Assembly (NCBI GenBank): GCA_963778025.1
Contig: CAVZTA010000006.1
Span: 124,001 to 188,000, forward strand
DNA from: CAVZTA01 sp963778025
GTDB taxonomy: Bacteria > Chloroflexota > Limnocylindria > Limnocylindrales > CSP1-4
Direction of reading: 5' to 3'
DNA length: 64,000 nt
Notes under the pieces: model-generated
The model's database searches: none
Told to the model about the DNA's origin: nothing
Seen by the model: the letters and a program-made list of their open reading frames with translations, nothing else
Shown here: in pieces, positions 45,312 to 55,987 of the stretch
Position numbering within the stretch: the first letter of the stretch is position 1
Layout of the letters: the number at the start of each line of letters is the position of its first letter
Translations under genes and position numbers: made by a program

Positions 45312-45824
45312 GCCGGCTCCCCTGCCCCGTCGCCGGGCTCGGCGTCGTCGGGGACGATGCGGAACTCGTAGCGCGCCTTGAGCTCGTCCTTGCGCGCGTC
45401 CGGCGCCGCGATGTACAGGGCCTCGGACGTCGCGAGGATCGGTGCCGTCCGCATCGGTCAGCCTGCCCGCGGCCGTGATCGCGCGGCGGCGCGCCTCGAC
45501 CAGCCAGCCTTCACCGCGGATGGGCCGGCCGATCGGGACCGGCTTCTTGAACTCCACCGCGATCCGTGCGGTGAGGCCCCAGTGGTCGCGCTCGATGAGC
45601 GCCCACGCCATCACCTCGTCGAGGATCGTCGTGACGATCCCGCCGTGCGCGATGTCCTCCCAGCCGGCGAACCGCTCGGGCAGGACGAGCTCGGTCCAGC
45701 AGCGGTCCGCGGCCGCATGGAGCTCCAGGTGCAGGCCATGCGTGTTGAGCGTCCCGCACGCGAAACAACCGTGGGGCCGGATCCGGATGCGCCCCTCGGG
45801 GACCCGGACGTCGGCGAGCGTCAC
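45308..45824 (-). CDS. PaaI-like hotdog thioesterase (frameshifted)
   Basis: About 171 residues after correction. The hotdog fold shows HGCFACGTLNTHGLHLEL, AGWEDIAHGGIVTTILDEVM (active-site HGG) and GLTARIAVEFKKPVPIGRPI. A surplus base at about 45441 shifts the frame after RLTDADGT; correction gives ILATSEALYIAAPDARKDEL and a stop at 45310-45308. It hydrolyses acyl-CoA thioesters; the substrate is unknown. The GTG at 45824 lies four bases after the gyrB stop. Confidence 0.8.
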
Positions 45825-45828
45825 GGCC

Positions 45829-47771
<1,943 letters not shown>

Positions 47772-47775
<4 letters not shown>

Positions 47776-48642
47776 GCATTCCCTCCGGTGAGGCGCTCGT
47801 AGAGCCGGCTCAGCTCCTCGTCGCTGTAGTACTCGATGACGATCCGGCCGCCCTTGCGCGACCGGCTGAGGCTGACCTTGGTGCCCAGCGAGCGGCGAAG
47901 GTCCTCCTCGACGCGTTCGAGATCCGGATCCTGCCGGTCACGTGCCCGAGCAGCGGCATCGTCGGTCCGGGGCTCGCGGAGGCGGCGGACGAGCTCCTCG
48001 GTCTGGCGGACCGAGAGTCCCTGCTCGATGACCGTGCGCAGGACGGTCGCTTGCTGCTCGCGGGCGAGACCCCCGAGCGCGCGGGCGTGGCCCTCGCTGA
48101 TGCGGCCGTCGACGATCGCCGCCTGGACCTCCGGGTCGAGCTCGAGGAGGCGCAGCGTGTTGGTGACGGTCGCCCTCGCACGACCCGACGCGGCGCGCGA
48201 CCTCCTCCTGGCTCAGCCCGAACTCGTCGACCAGCTGGCGGTACGCGTGGGCTTCCTCGATCGGGTCCAGGTCGGCGCGCTGGACGTTCTCGACGATCGC
48301 CAGCTCGAGCTGGTCCCGGTCGGCAAGCTGGCGGACGACGGCCGGGATCCGCTCCAGCCCAGCCAGTCTCGCGGCACGCACGCGTCGCTCGCCGGCGACG
48401 AGGACGTACCCCTCGAGGGACTGCGTGACGATCACCGGCTGGAGCACGCCGTGCTCGCGGATGCTCGAGGCGAGATCCGACAGCTCCTGCTCGTCGACGT
48501 GGCGGCGGGGCTGATAGGGGTTCGGTGCGATCCGGCTGAGCGGGATCTCGTGCGCGCCGGTCGCCTCCGCGGGACGGGTCGGGATCAGGGATGACAGGCC
48601 CCGGCCCAGGCCGGTCGGCTGGCGCTCCGTGCGAGTGGTCAT
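47772..48642 (-). CDS. parB: Chromosome partitioning protein ParB (frameshifted)
   Basis: About 289 residues after correction. N-terminal GLGRGLSSLIP and the CTPase/ParB-N motif ERRVRAARLAGLERIPAVVR are followed by VENVQRADLDPIEEAHAYRQ and the HTH start LSQEEVARRVG. A surplus base at about 48185 then shifts the frame; correction gives GRARATVTNTLRLLELDPEV and the C-terminal dimerisation domain ending YYSDEELSRLYERLTGGNA. It loads on parS and spreads as a CTP-dependent clamp. Overlaps parA (ATGA) and gyrB (GTGA). Confidence 0.93.
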
Positions 48643-49529
48643 CGGGAAGCCAGCGCGTAGTCGCGGGCGCCGGCCTCGGACGGGCTGGTCGTCGGCATCG
48701 CAGGTGCATCCGCGGACTCGGGACGGATCGTGGCGCGGCGGCCCCGAAGCTCGGCAGCGAGCTGCTCGTACGCCTCGGCACCCTTTGACGCCGGCGCGTA
48801 GCGCGCGATCGGCAATCCGTGACTCGGCGCCTCGGACAGGCGGACGCTGCGCGGGACGACCGTGTCGAACACCGCCGCGCCGAGGTGCTTGCGAACCTCC
48901 GCCGCGACATCGGCGGACAGGTTCGTGCGGGCGTCGTACATCGTCAGGACGACGCCCGCGAGCGCGAGTTCGGGATGGAGGTTCTCACGAACGAGATTCA
49001 CCGTGGCGATCAATTGGCTCAACCCTTCGAGGGCGTAGTACTCGCACTGGATGGGGACGAGGACCGCGTCGGCCGCCGTCAGCGCGTTCACGGTCAGGAG
49101 CCCCAGTGACGGCGGGCAATCGATGAGGACCCAGTCGAAGCGATCGCGGACGTCCGCCAGCGCGTGGGCCAGACGGCGCTCCCGCGACTCGACCATCGCG
49201 AGCTCGACGTCCGCCCCCGCGAGCTCGATCGCCGCGGGGATGATGCGGAGACCGTCGATCGGTGATGCGACATCCAACCCAGCAAGGGTTCGGCCGTCGA
49301 CGAGGGCGTCGTAGATGGACCCCGCGACCTCGTCACGATCGATGCCGAAGCCGCTCGTCGCATTCCCCTGCGGGTCCAGGTCGACGACCAGCACCTGATC
49401 GCCGAGCCCTGCCAGGGAGGTCCCGAGGTTCACCACGGTGGTCGTCTTGCCGACCCCGCCCTTCTGGTTGGTGCAGGCGAGTGTCAGGCTCACGCGAGGC
49501 TGTACGAACGGGGATCCACGGGTTTCCAT
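48639..49529 (-). CDS. parA: Chromosome partitioning ATPase ParA (Soj)
   Basis: The protein has 296 residues. The deviant Walker A is NQKGGVGKTTTVVNLGTSLA, Walker A' is VVDLDPQGNATSGFGID, and Walker B is VLIDCPPSLGLLTVNALTAA. It forms ATP-dependent gradients on the nucleoid that position ParB-parS. The C-terminal 35 residues (after AAELRGRRA) are an unconserved tail. Two parS-like modules lie 84-175 nt upstream of its start. Confidence 0.96.
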   Translation of the reverse strand: METRGSPFVQPRVSLTLACTNQKGGVGKTTTVVNLGTSLAGLGDQVLVVDLDPQGNATSGFGIDRDEVAGSIYDALVDGRTLAGLDVASPIDGLRIIPAAIELAGADVELAMVESRERRLAHALADVRDRFDWVLIDCPPSLGLLTVNALTAADAVLVPIQCEYYALEGLSQLIATVNLVRENLHPELALAGVVLTMYDARTNLSADVAAEVRKHLGAAVFDTVVPRSVRLSEAPSHGLPIARYAPASKGAEAYEQLAAELRGRRATIRPESADAPAMPTTSPSEAGARDYALASR

Positions 49530-49612
49530 TCTACCATCGGAGGCGGGCTCGAGGCGGGTGCAGAAGCCACGAAAGCATGCCCACGCCCACGTAGCTGCGG
49601 CTTATCTGGCTC

Positions 49613-49643
49613 CGTTGCACGAGAAACCTGACGGTGAAACACA
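49613..49643. repeat. parS-like module, copy 1
   Basis: CGTTGCACGAGAAACC is a degenerate parS (consensus TGTTTCACGTGAAACA). It is followed without a gap by TGACGGTGAAACACA, whose GGTGAAACACA resembles a parS half site. It is the weaker copy of a 31-bp module repeated at 49674. Confidence 0.6.
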
Positions 49644-49673
49644 TCGGCGGCCCAGCCACTCGCGAGCCGGCAC

Positions 49674-49704
49674 TGTTTCACGCGAAACTTGACGGTGAAA
49701 CACA
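49674..49704. repeat. parS-like module, copy 2
   Basis: TGTTTCACGCGAAACT differs from consensus parS at two positions. It is followed directly by TGACGGTGAAACACA, identical in all 15 bases to the tail of copy 1. It lies between parA and the LAGLIDADG-type gene, where ParB is expected to bind. Confidence 0.75.
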
Positions 49705-49725
49705 GCCGCGCGAGGATGACCGCGG

Positions 49726-50127
49726 ATGGACGCACCGGCGGAATCACTCGACGACTACTCGCTGGGTGTCCTCGTCGGTGTCCTGATCGGGGAGGGCCAC
49801 TTCGGCGGTGACGGAGTGCGCGCCCAGGTGACGGTCCGGATGCACGTGCGGCACGAGCGCCTGTTCCGGTGGCTCGAGCGGGTCGTGCCCGGCAGCCGCC
49901 TGTACGGACCCTACGACCACGGCGGGCGGCGCTACTTCCAGTGGATGGTGCGCGGCACCGCACTCGTCGAGTGGCTCCTCCCACAGCTCGGCGCGCGACT
50001 CGACGTCCTCGACGATCACGCGGCCGCGCGCCTGCGCGAGATGCGTGCGCGCTATCGGCTGGGGGAGGGGACGACCACCAACGACGGACCAGACTGGTCC
50101 GAACGGCGGATTGCCGCTAGCCGGTGA
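49726..50127 (+). CDS. LAGLIDADG-type homing-endonuclease-fold protein
   Basis: A 133-residue protein with one LAGLIDADG-like motif, LGVLVGVLIGEGHFGG, followed by a beta-rich part: RAQVTVRMHVRHERLFRWLE, then SRLYGPYDHGGRRYFQWMVR. It ends with basic helical residues. Single-motif members act as homodimers on DNA. No intron, intein or repeats surround it, so it looks like a domesticated DNA-binding protein. It lies between the parS-like modules and mreD, and its stop overlaps an in-frame upstream GTG of mreD. Function is unknown. Confidence 0.65.
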   Translation: MDAPAESLDDYSLGVLVGVLIGEGHFGGDGVRAQVTVRMHVRHERLFRWLERVVPGSRLYGPYDHGGRRYFQWMVRGTALVEWLLPQLGARLDVLDDHAAARLREMRARYRLGEGTTTNDGPDWSERRIAASR

Positions 50128-50213
50128 CTGGTGGGATACTCGGTGCGACCGTGACCGTCATCCCGTCATCGCGGGCCACACCAGCGACCGGTGTTCGTCG
50201 AGGATCGACCGTC

Positions 50214-50714
50214 ATGCGCGTCACCCTCGCCGCGCTGGCGTCGGTGGCGGCTGCACTCTTCGAGCTCACCATCTTCGATCACCTCCGCATCGGCGGGGCG
50301 CAACCGCATCCAGTCCTCGTGCTCGGCATCGTGTGGGGCACGGCCATCGGCCTCGAAGGCGGCCTCGCCGTCGCATTCGTCGGGGGATTGCTCCTGGATA
50401 CGCTGGCACAACGGCCGCTCGGGTCGTCGGCGTTCGCGCTCCTCCTCGCCGTGGGTGGAGCGTGCCTGCTGGCCGCCTGGCTCGGCCGCATCAAGCTCGT
50501 CGCCCCGGTCATCGCCGTCTTCCTGTTCAGCTTCGTGTATTCGATCGTGCTCCTGGGCATCCTCGGCGCCCTCTCCGGGCCGGCCCCCATCTCGGACCCG
50601 ATCGGCTCCGTCCTGCCGGGCGCCGTCTACGACACCGTCCTCGCCGCGATCTTCGCGCCATTGCTGGTCGCGATCATCGAGCGGCGCCGCGCCGACGATC
50701 GGATGGACTGGTGA
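50214..50714 (+). CDS. mreD: Rod shape-determining protein MreD
   Basis: A 166-residue protein with five to six helices: VTLAALASVAAALFELTIFD, GGLAVAFVGGLLLDTLAQRP and KLVAPVIAVFLFSFVYSIVL. It belongs to the elongasome with MreC, PBP2 and RodA. The ATG at 50214 has GAGG ten bases upstream and gives a typical N-terminus. A GTG at 50124 overlapping the previous stop (GTGA) would add 30 residues. No mreB or mreC is in the window. GTGA overlap with the PBP2 gene. Confidence 0.88.
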   Translation: MRVTLAALASVAAALFELTIFDHLRIGGAQPHPVLVLGIVWGTAIGLEGGLAVAFVGGLLLDTLAQRPLGSSAFALLLAVGGACLLAAWLGRIKLVAPVIAVFLFSFVYSIVLLGILGALSGPAPISDPIGSVLPGAVYDTVLAAIFAPLLVAIIERRRADDRMDW

Positions 50715-52618
50715 GCGAGGTCCCGCACTACGTCGGCGGCCATCAGGATCGCCAGCGGCGACCGATCCGCTTCCTCACGTTCGCGCTGATCGTCATCCTC
50801 GCGTTCGGCGTCCTCGGATCGCGGATCTTCTACCTCCAGGTCGTCGAGGGCCGCCACCTCGCGGCCCAGGCGCAGACGAACCGCACCGTCGTCCAGGCGA
50901 TCCCTGCGACCCGCGGTCTCATCTACGACCGCTCGGGCCGGCCGCTCGTCTCGAACGTGGCGTCGTTCTCGATCAAGATCCGGCCGGCCGACCTGCCGTT
51001 GAGCCGCCGGGACGAGGTCGTCCAGCGGCTGGCGGTCCTGCTGGGCATCGATCCGGCCGGCATCAACGAGGCCATCGACCTCAACCCGGGCTCGAACTTC
51101 GACCTCGTGCGGATCGCTCAGGACGTGCCCGAGACCACCGCCCGGATCGTCGCCGAGTCCCCTGACGAGCTCCCGGGCGTCCAGGTCGTCGTCGAGACGC
51201 GGCGCGCCTACTCGAACGGCCCGCTGTTCTCCCAGGTCGTGGGCTACACCGGGCCGATCAACGCCGATCAGCTCGCCGATCGCAAGGACGACGGCTACCT
51301 GCCCGACGACCTCCTGGGCAAGGCGGGGCTCGAGAAGACGTTCGAGGACGTCCTTCGGGGCACCTACGGCAGCGAGCTCGTGGAGCGCGACGCCACGGGT
51401 CGCAAGCTCCAGGTCCTCTCGACCATGCAGGACGCGATCCCGGGTGCGTCGCTCAAGCTGACCATCGACACCAAGCAGCAGAAGTACGCGACCAAGGCCC
51501 TCCAGTGGGCGATGAAGACCGTCGGCTTCAAGCGCGGCGTGGTCATCGCGATGAACCCGCAGACCGGTGAGATCCTCGCGCTCGTCAGCCTGCCCACGTA
51601 CGACAACAACCTGTTCGCGAAGGGCATCTCCAACGCCGACTTCGGCAAGCTGGCCAACAACAGGGACCAGCCCCTCCTCAATCACGCCGTCCAGGCGTGG
51701 TACGCGCCCGGCTCGACGTACAAGCTCGTGACCGGCACCGGCGCCCTGGCGGACGGCAAGATCACGGCCCATAGCCGGATCCAGACGTACGCGTCATTGC
51801 GCCTCGGCAGCACGACGTTCTACGAGTGGAACCACCGGGGCTGGGGCCTGTGCAACATCGACTGCGGCTTCGGCCACTCGTCGGACACGTTCTTCTACCA
51901 GCTGGCCGGGAAGCTCGGCATCGACCGCCTCGGCTACTGGGCCAAGCAGTACGGCTTCGGCGCACGGACCGGCATCGACCTGCCCGGCGAGGTGAAGGGC
52001 ATCGTCCCCACCAACAACTGGAAGATGGACGCGATGGGTCAGCCGATCTTCCCGGGCGAGACGTACCAGGCGGGCATCGGCCAGGGCTACGACGCCGTGA
52101 CGCCCATCCAGCTCATCAACGCGTATGCCGCCATGGCGAACGGCGGCAAGCTCTACCGGCCGCAGCTGGTCCGCGAGGTGATCGGCCCGGACGGCGAGGT
52201 GATCCAGCCGTTCAAGCGTGACCTCATCCGCAAGCTGCCGCTCGACACCGACGTGCTCAAGGAGATGCGCGAGGCGGCACGCTCGGTCGTGACGCTCCGC
52301 CACACGTACAACCTCGTCGACCTGCCGATCCGCGTGGCCGGCAAGTCCGGCACGGCCGAGTTCGGCGTCCGCGACAAGCAGGGTCGCCTGCCGTACAGCT
52401 CGTGGTTCGTGGGCTTCGTGCCCAAGAACGCCAAGAACGGCAGCTTCACCCGGAACGACTCGAACCTCGTCGTCCTGGCCTTCGCGTACGACTCGCGGAC
52501 CAAGGGCAACGTGGGCACGGAGATCGTGAAGTACTTCCTCCAGCTCCACTACGGGATCAAGGAAGACTTCCGGAACTTCGACCTCCTCGAGCGCGGCAAC
52601 TTCTATGACTCGAACTAG
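50711..52618 (+). CDS. mrdA: Penicillin-binding protein 2 (elongasome transpeptidase)
   Basis: The protein has 635 residues. One N-terminal helix (FLTFALIVILAFGVLGSRIF) precedes the PBP dimerisation domain (AIPATRGLIYDRSGRPLVSN). The transpeptidase has the SxxK nucleophile in APGSTYK (about 332-338), GHSSDTFF in the SxN position (Asp instead of Asn) and GKSGTAEF as KTG box. It cross-links lateral-wall peptidoglycan and pairs with RodA, the next gene. GTG start overlaps mreD (GTGA). Confidence 0.94.
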   Translation: MSEVPHYVGGHQDRQRRPIRFLTFALIVILAFGVLGSRIFYLQVVEGRHLAAQAQTNRTVVQAIPATRGLIYDRSGRPLVSNVASFSIKIRPADLPLSRRDEVVQRLAVLLGIDPAGINEAIDLNPGSNFDLVRIAQDVPETTARIVAESPDELPGVQVVVETRRAYSNGPLFSQVVGYTGPINADQLADRKDDGYLPDDLLGKAGLEKTFEDVLRGTYGSELVERDATGRKLQVLSTMQDAIPGASLKLTIDTKQQKYATKALQWAMKTVGFKRGVVIAMNPQTGEILALVSLPTYDNNLFAKGISNADFGKLANNRDQPLLNHAVQAWYAPGSTYKLVTGTGALADGKITAHSRIQTYASLRLGSTTFYEWNHRGWGLCNIDCGFGHSSDTFFYQLAGKLGIDRLGYWAKQYGFGARTGIDLPGEVKGIVPTNNWKMDAMGQPIFPGETYQAGIGQGYDAVTPIQLINAYAAMANGGKLYRPQLVREVIGPDGEVIQPFKRDLIRKLPLDTDVLKEMREAARSVVTLRHTYNLVDLPIRVAGKSGTAEFGVRDKQGRLPYSSWFVGFVPKNAKNGSFTRNDSNLVVLAFAYDSRTKGNVGTEIVKYFLQLHYGIKEDFRNFDLLERGNFYDSN

Positions 52619-52621
52619 CCG

Positions 52622-53806
52622 ATGACGACCCGGATCGGCGCGGTGGGCGTGATGCAGATCGAGCCTCGCCGTTTCGCCGACTGGACCAGCCGGTCGGTCT
52701 CCGCGGTGTGGCGCGCGTACGACCTGCAGCTCACGACCTACGCGGCGCTGCTGGGCGCGGTCGGGCTGGTGATGGCGTACTCGAACACCGTGGGCGAGGG
52801 GACGCCGGTCCTCCAGTCGGATTCGACGTTCGCGCGCGGGCTGATGTGGGCAGGCATCGCGATCGTCGCCTTCCTCGTCGCCACCGCGTTCGACTACCGC
52901 TGGCTCAAGACGTTCCGGTGGCCGCTGTACTTCGGCAACCTCGGACTCCTCGTCGTGACGCTCGCGATCGGCGACGGTGTCGGCGGGGCCGCCCGCTGGG
53001 TCGCGATCGGGCCGATCACGTTCCAGTTCAGCGAGCTCGCCAAGATCCTGATGATCGCGGTCCTCGCGGCGTACCTGGGCTCGCGCGAGGGGAAGCTCGA
53101 CTCCCTCGTCTCGGTGCTCGGCGCCTGCGTGCTGATGGGCCCCGCCGTGATCCTGGTCATGCTCCAGCCGGACCTCGGGACCTCGCTCGTGTTCGCCGCG
53201 ATCCTCGCGGGCATGCTGTTCCTGTCGGGCGCGAACCTGCTGTGGCTGCTCGGGGTCGGCATCGCCGGGCTGGCCGGAGCGGCGCTCGGCTGGGCGTACG
53301 TGCTGCGCGACTACCAGAAGGACCGCCTGGTCTCGTTCCTCGACCCCGCCCACGACGTCCATGGCTCGGGCTGGCAGCTCATCCAGTCGCAGATCGCGGT
53401 GGGCTCGGGCGGTCTGTTGGGCGCCGGGCTCACGAACGGGACGCAGAACCGCGGCGAGTTCCTGCCGGTCCAGGAGAGCGACTTCGTGGCCGCCGTGCTG
53501 TTCGAGGAGCTCGGGTTCGTGGGCGCGATCCTGCTGTTCCTGCTGTTCGGCGCGCTCCTGTGGCGGATCATGGCCAGCGGCTGGAAGTCGCGCGACCCGT
53601 TCGGGACGATGTTCTGCGCCGGGCTCGCGTCGGCGCTGCTGTTCCAGATGTTCGTGAACCTCGGGATGGTCATCGGGATCATGCCCATCACCGGGATCCC
53701 GCTGCCGTTCATCTCCCACGGCGGGGCGTCATTGGTCAGCATCGCGCTCGGGTTGGGGCTCATCCAGAGCATCAACATCCGGCAACACGAACGCGTCGAC
53801 TGGTGA
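52622..53806 (+). CDS. rodA: Peptidoglycan glycosyltransferase RodA (SEDS family)
   Basis: The protein has 394 residues and ten helices. SEDS signatures are GAARWVAIGPITFQFSELAK, LQPDLGTSLVF, GSGLLGAGL-like GGLLGAGLTNGTQNRGEFLP, ESDFVAAVLFEELGFVGAIL and GIPLPFISHGGASLVSIALG. It polymerises lipid II with PBP2. It starts three bases after the PBP2 stop. A GTG/ATG choice within the first ten residues (GVMQIEPRR) is possible. Confidence 0.95.
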   Translation: MTTRIGAVGVMQIEPRRFADWTSRSVSAVWRAYDLQLTTYAALLGAVGLVMAYSNTVGEGTPVLQSDSTFARGLMWAGIAIVAFLVATAFDYRWLKTFRWPLYFGNLGLLVVTLAIGDGVGGAARWVAIGPITFQFSELAKILMIAVLAAYLGSREGKLDSLVSVLGACVLMGPAVILVMLQPDLGTSLVFAAILAGMLFLSGANLLWLLGVGIAGLAGAALGWAYVLRDYQKDRLVSFLDPAHDVHGSGWQLIQSQIAVGSGGLLGAGLTNGTQNRGEFLPVQESDFVAAVLFEELGFVGAILLFLLFGALLWRIMASGWKSRDPFGTMFCAGLASALLFQMFVNLGMVIGIMPITGIPLPFISHGGASLVSIALGLGLIQSINIRQHERVDW

Positions 53807-53828
53807 CCTGGGCCGTCCGCTGACGCGG

Positions 53829-54482
53829 TCAGCGACGGCGAAACAGCCCCCGTCGAGCATCGGCATCGGCAGCCGCGGAGCGTCGGCGGCCCGCCCGTCG
53901 CAGCAGCTGGTCGATCTCGTCGCGATACGGCCGCCCGATGGGCATGCGGTCGAGCCATTCCAGGTACTCGATGTCGGTGCGCGCGACCTCGCCCAGCGAC
54001 CAGCCGTCGTAGCGCCCGAACCGGAGGACCGTCCCGGACGGGTTGCCGGGTGGCGGCCCCGCGGCGCCGGCGCCCTCGGGCATGCGCATCGTCGCCGGGT
54101 CGTAGCCGCTGCCGCTGGCCGATCGACCGGAGGTCCAGTCGCGGGACACCGTGTCGGGCGGCGGGGGCTGGGTGGCGCGCGCCGCCTCCTGGCGGATGAT
54201 CGTCGCGAGGTCGGGGGACGCCGGTCGCGGGTCAGCCGCGGGACGTGGGGCCGCGGTCGCGGCGCGCGCCGCACGTTCCCGATCGTGCGCGGCACGCCGC
54301 ACGGCCGTGCCCAGCAGCTCCCACGCACGATTGAGCGCGATCATCCGGGCGGGCGCGTCCGGATCCGTCGTCAGGTCGGGGTGGTACTTGCGCGCGAGCC
54401 GTCGGTAGGCGGCCTCGAGGACCTCGTCCTCGGCCTCGGGATCGACCTGGAGGACCTTGTACGGGTCGAACGAGGGGTCCAC
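53829..54482 (-). CDS. J-domain protein with an ExoX-C/DUF3820-like tail
   Basis: The protein has 217 residues. The J domain is at the N-terminus (FDPYKVLQVDPEAEDEVLEA, YHPD as the HPD motif). A Pro/Ala-rich middle (about 75-150) follows. The C-terminal motif LRFGRYDGWSLGEVARTDIE, then YLEWLDRMP, resembles the small module at the end of exodeoxyribonuclease X-like and DUF3820 proteins. It presumably recruits a DnaK. GTG start at 54482; co-directional with the AI-2E-type permease gene 10 nt upstream. Confidence 0.8.
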   Translation of the reverse strand: MDPSFDPYKVLQVDPEAEDEVLEAAYRRLARKYHPDLTTDPDAPARMIALNRAWELLGTAVRRAAHDRERAARAATAAPRPAADPRPASPDLATIIRQEAARATQPPPPDTVSRDWTSGRSASGSGYDPATMRMPEGAGAAGPPPGNPSGTVLRFGRYDGWSLGEVARTDIEYLEWLDRMPIGRPYRDEIDQLLRRAGRRRSAAADADARRGLFRRR

Positions 54483-54492
54483 GCGGATCGGA

Positions 54493-55968
54493 TCAGGCGC
54501 CGTCGGCGGTGGCCGGGCCGCCCTCGCCGGGTCGCGACGGCCGTCCGACGGCGTCCTCGGACGGCCCCGGGTCGTCCGCGGGCTCCGGCGTGCTGTCCCT
54601 GGGCGGCCCGGCGGTCGCGGGCGAGGCGACGTTCTCGAGGCCCGCGCCCGCCTGACTGACCGCCAGCGCACTCGGCCGGATGGCGGTGAGCAGCTTCGGC
54701 GACACGTTCGAGAGCGCCTCGGCGACCGTCGCCGGCGGGTCCGAGAATCGCCGGAACAGGTAGCGGAACACGTCGCGCCCCGCGGCTGCCACGGGCAGCG
54801 AGATGATCGCGCCCAGGATGCCCGCGAGCGCCGTCCCGACGACGAGCGCGAGCAGGACGGCCGACGGATGGAGCTCGACCGCGTCGCCCTGGATCTTGGG
54901 CACGAGCAGGTTGTTCTCGAGCTGCTGGATCCCGAGATAGAGCAGGAGGGCGGCGATGAAGCCCTCCGGTCCCGCGGTCAGGCCGATGAGGACCGCGGGG
55001 ATCGCGGAGATGATCGGGCCGATGAACGGGACGAGCTCCAGGAGGCCCGCGATGAGCGCGAGCAGGATGGCGTAGCGGCCGAAGACCGGGTCGACGACGA
55101 CACCCAGGACCTCGAGGCCGACGAACGAGGCAAGACCGACGGTCGCGCCCAGTACCAGCTGACCGCGGATCCACTTGCCGAACACGCGGTCGACGAGCGC
55201 GGCGATCGCGAACACGTCTCCGCGCCACGTGGGCGGCAGCGACTGCTCGAGGCTGTCCGACAGGCGACGCCGGTCCTTGAGCAGGAAGAACAGCCAGGCG
55301 GGCAGGATCGCGTAGGCCGTGATCGCACCCAGGAGCCCGAACAGCGATCCGACGACCGGGCCCGCGACGCCGCCGACGTTGATGCCGCCCGCCCCCTCCG
55401 CGAGGCTGGCCAGGATCGAGTCGACGAAGGCGCGGACCTCGGGTGAGAGGTTGAGGCCCGCGTAGAAGTCCTCGAGCGCCGGGCGCGCGTCGTGGACGAT
55501 CGTCGGGATGTCGCGGATGAACCGCTGGAGCTGCGCGATGAGCGGGCTCAGCGACAGCATCGCGACCGCGACGATGATGAAGATCACGGTGGCGAACGTG
55601 AGCAGCACCGCCCCTGCGCGCGGGATGCCGACCGATGAGAGGCGGTCGACGAGCGGCGCCATGAGGTAGACGAGGACGGCGCCCAGGAGGAACGGCCGCA
55701 CCGCGTCGAAGGCCGCGAGCATGATCAGGACCACGAGGAGCGCCGCGGCGATCGTCAGCGCGGCGCGCGGCGTCGGCGCGCCGAGGCGCCGTCCGGTGGG
55801 GCGCGGCCGGGTGTCGGCGGGCGTGGCGGGGTCGCCTGCGGGGTCCGTGGGGGCGTCGCGGCCGGTCCCGGGCGACGGGCTGCCCGGAGCCGCGGCGGCG
55901 GGGCGGTCCTCGGTCGGCCCGGGGGAGGACGTCCCCGACGCGTTCACGCGCGGGACGGGCGGCTCCAT
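54493..55968 (-). CDS. AI-2E family transporter
   Basis: The protein has 491 residues. An 80-residue Pro/Thr-rich cytoplasmic head is followed by the eight-helix AI-2E core: AALLVVLIMLAAFDAVRPFL, LVYLMAPLVDRLSS, LFFLLKDRRRLSDSLEQSLP, ALIAGLLELVPFIGPIISAI and QQLENNLLVPKIQGDAVELH. The tail is Pro/Gly-rich. The family includes quorum-signal exporters and Na+/H+ antiporters; the substrate cannot be told. It is divergent from the DUF2344 gene, with 19 nt between the starts. Confidence 0.9.
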   Translation of the reverse strand: MEPPVPRVNASGTSSPGPTEDRPAAAAPGSPSPGTGRDAPTDPAGDPATPADTRPRPTGRRLGAPTPRAALTIAAALLVVLIMLAAFDAVRPFLLGAVLVYLMAPLVDRLSSVGIPRAGAVLLTFATVIFIIVAVAMLSLSPLIAQLQRFIRDIPTIVHDARPALEDFYAGLNLSPEVRAFVDSILASLAEGAGGINVGGVAGPVVGSLFGLLGAITAYAILPAWLFFLLKDRRRLSDSLEQSLPPTWRGDVFAIAALVDRVFGKWIRGQLVLGATVGLASFVGLEVLGVVVDPVFGRYAILLALIAGLLELVPFIGPIISAIPAVLIGLTAGPEGFIAALLLYLGIQQLENNLLVPKIQGDAVELHPSAVLLALVVGTALAGILGAIISLPVAAAGRDVFRYLFRRFSDPPATVAEALSNVSPKLLTAIRPSALAVSQAGAGLENVASPATAGPPRDSTPEPADDPGPSEDAVGRPSRPGEGGPATADGA

Positions 55969-55987
55969 CGGCGGCAGACTAGCACGC

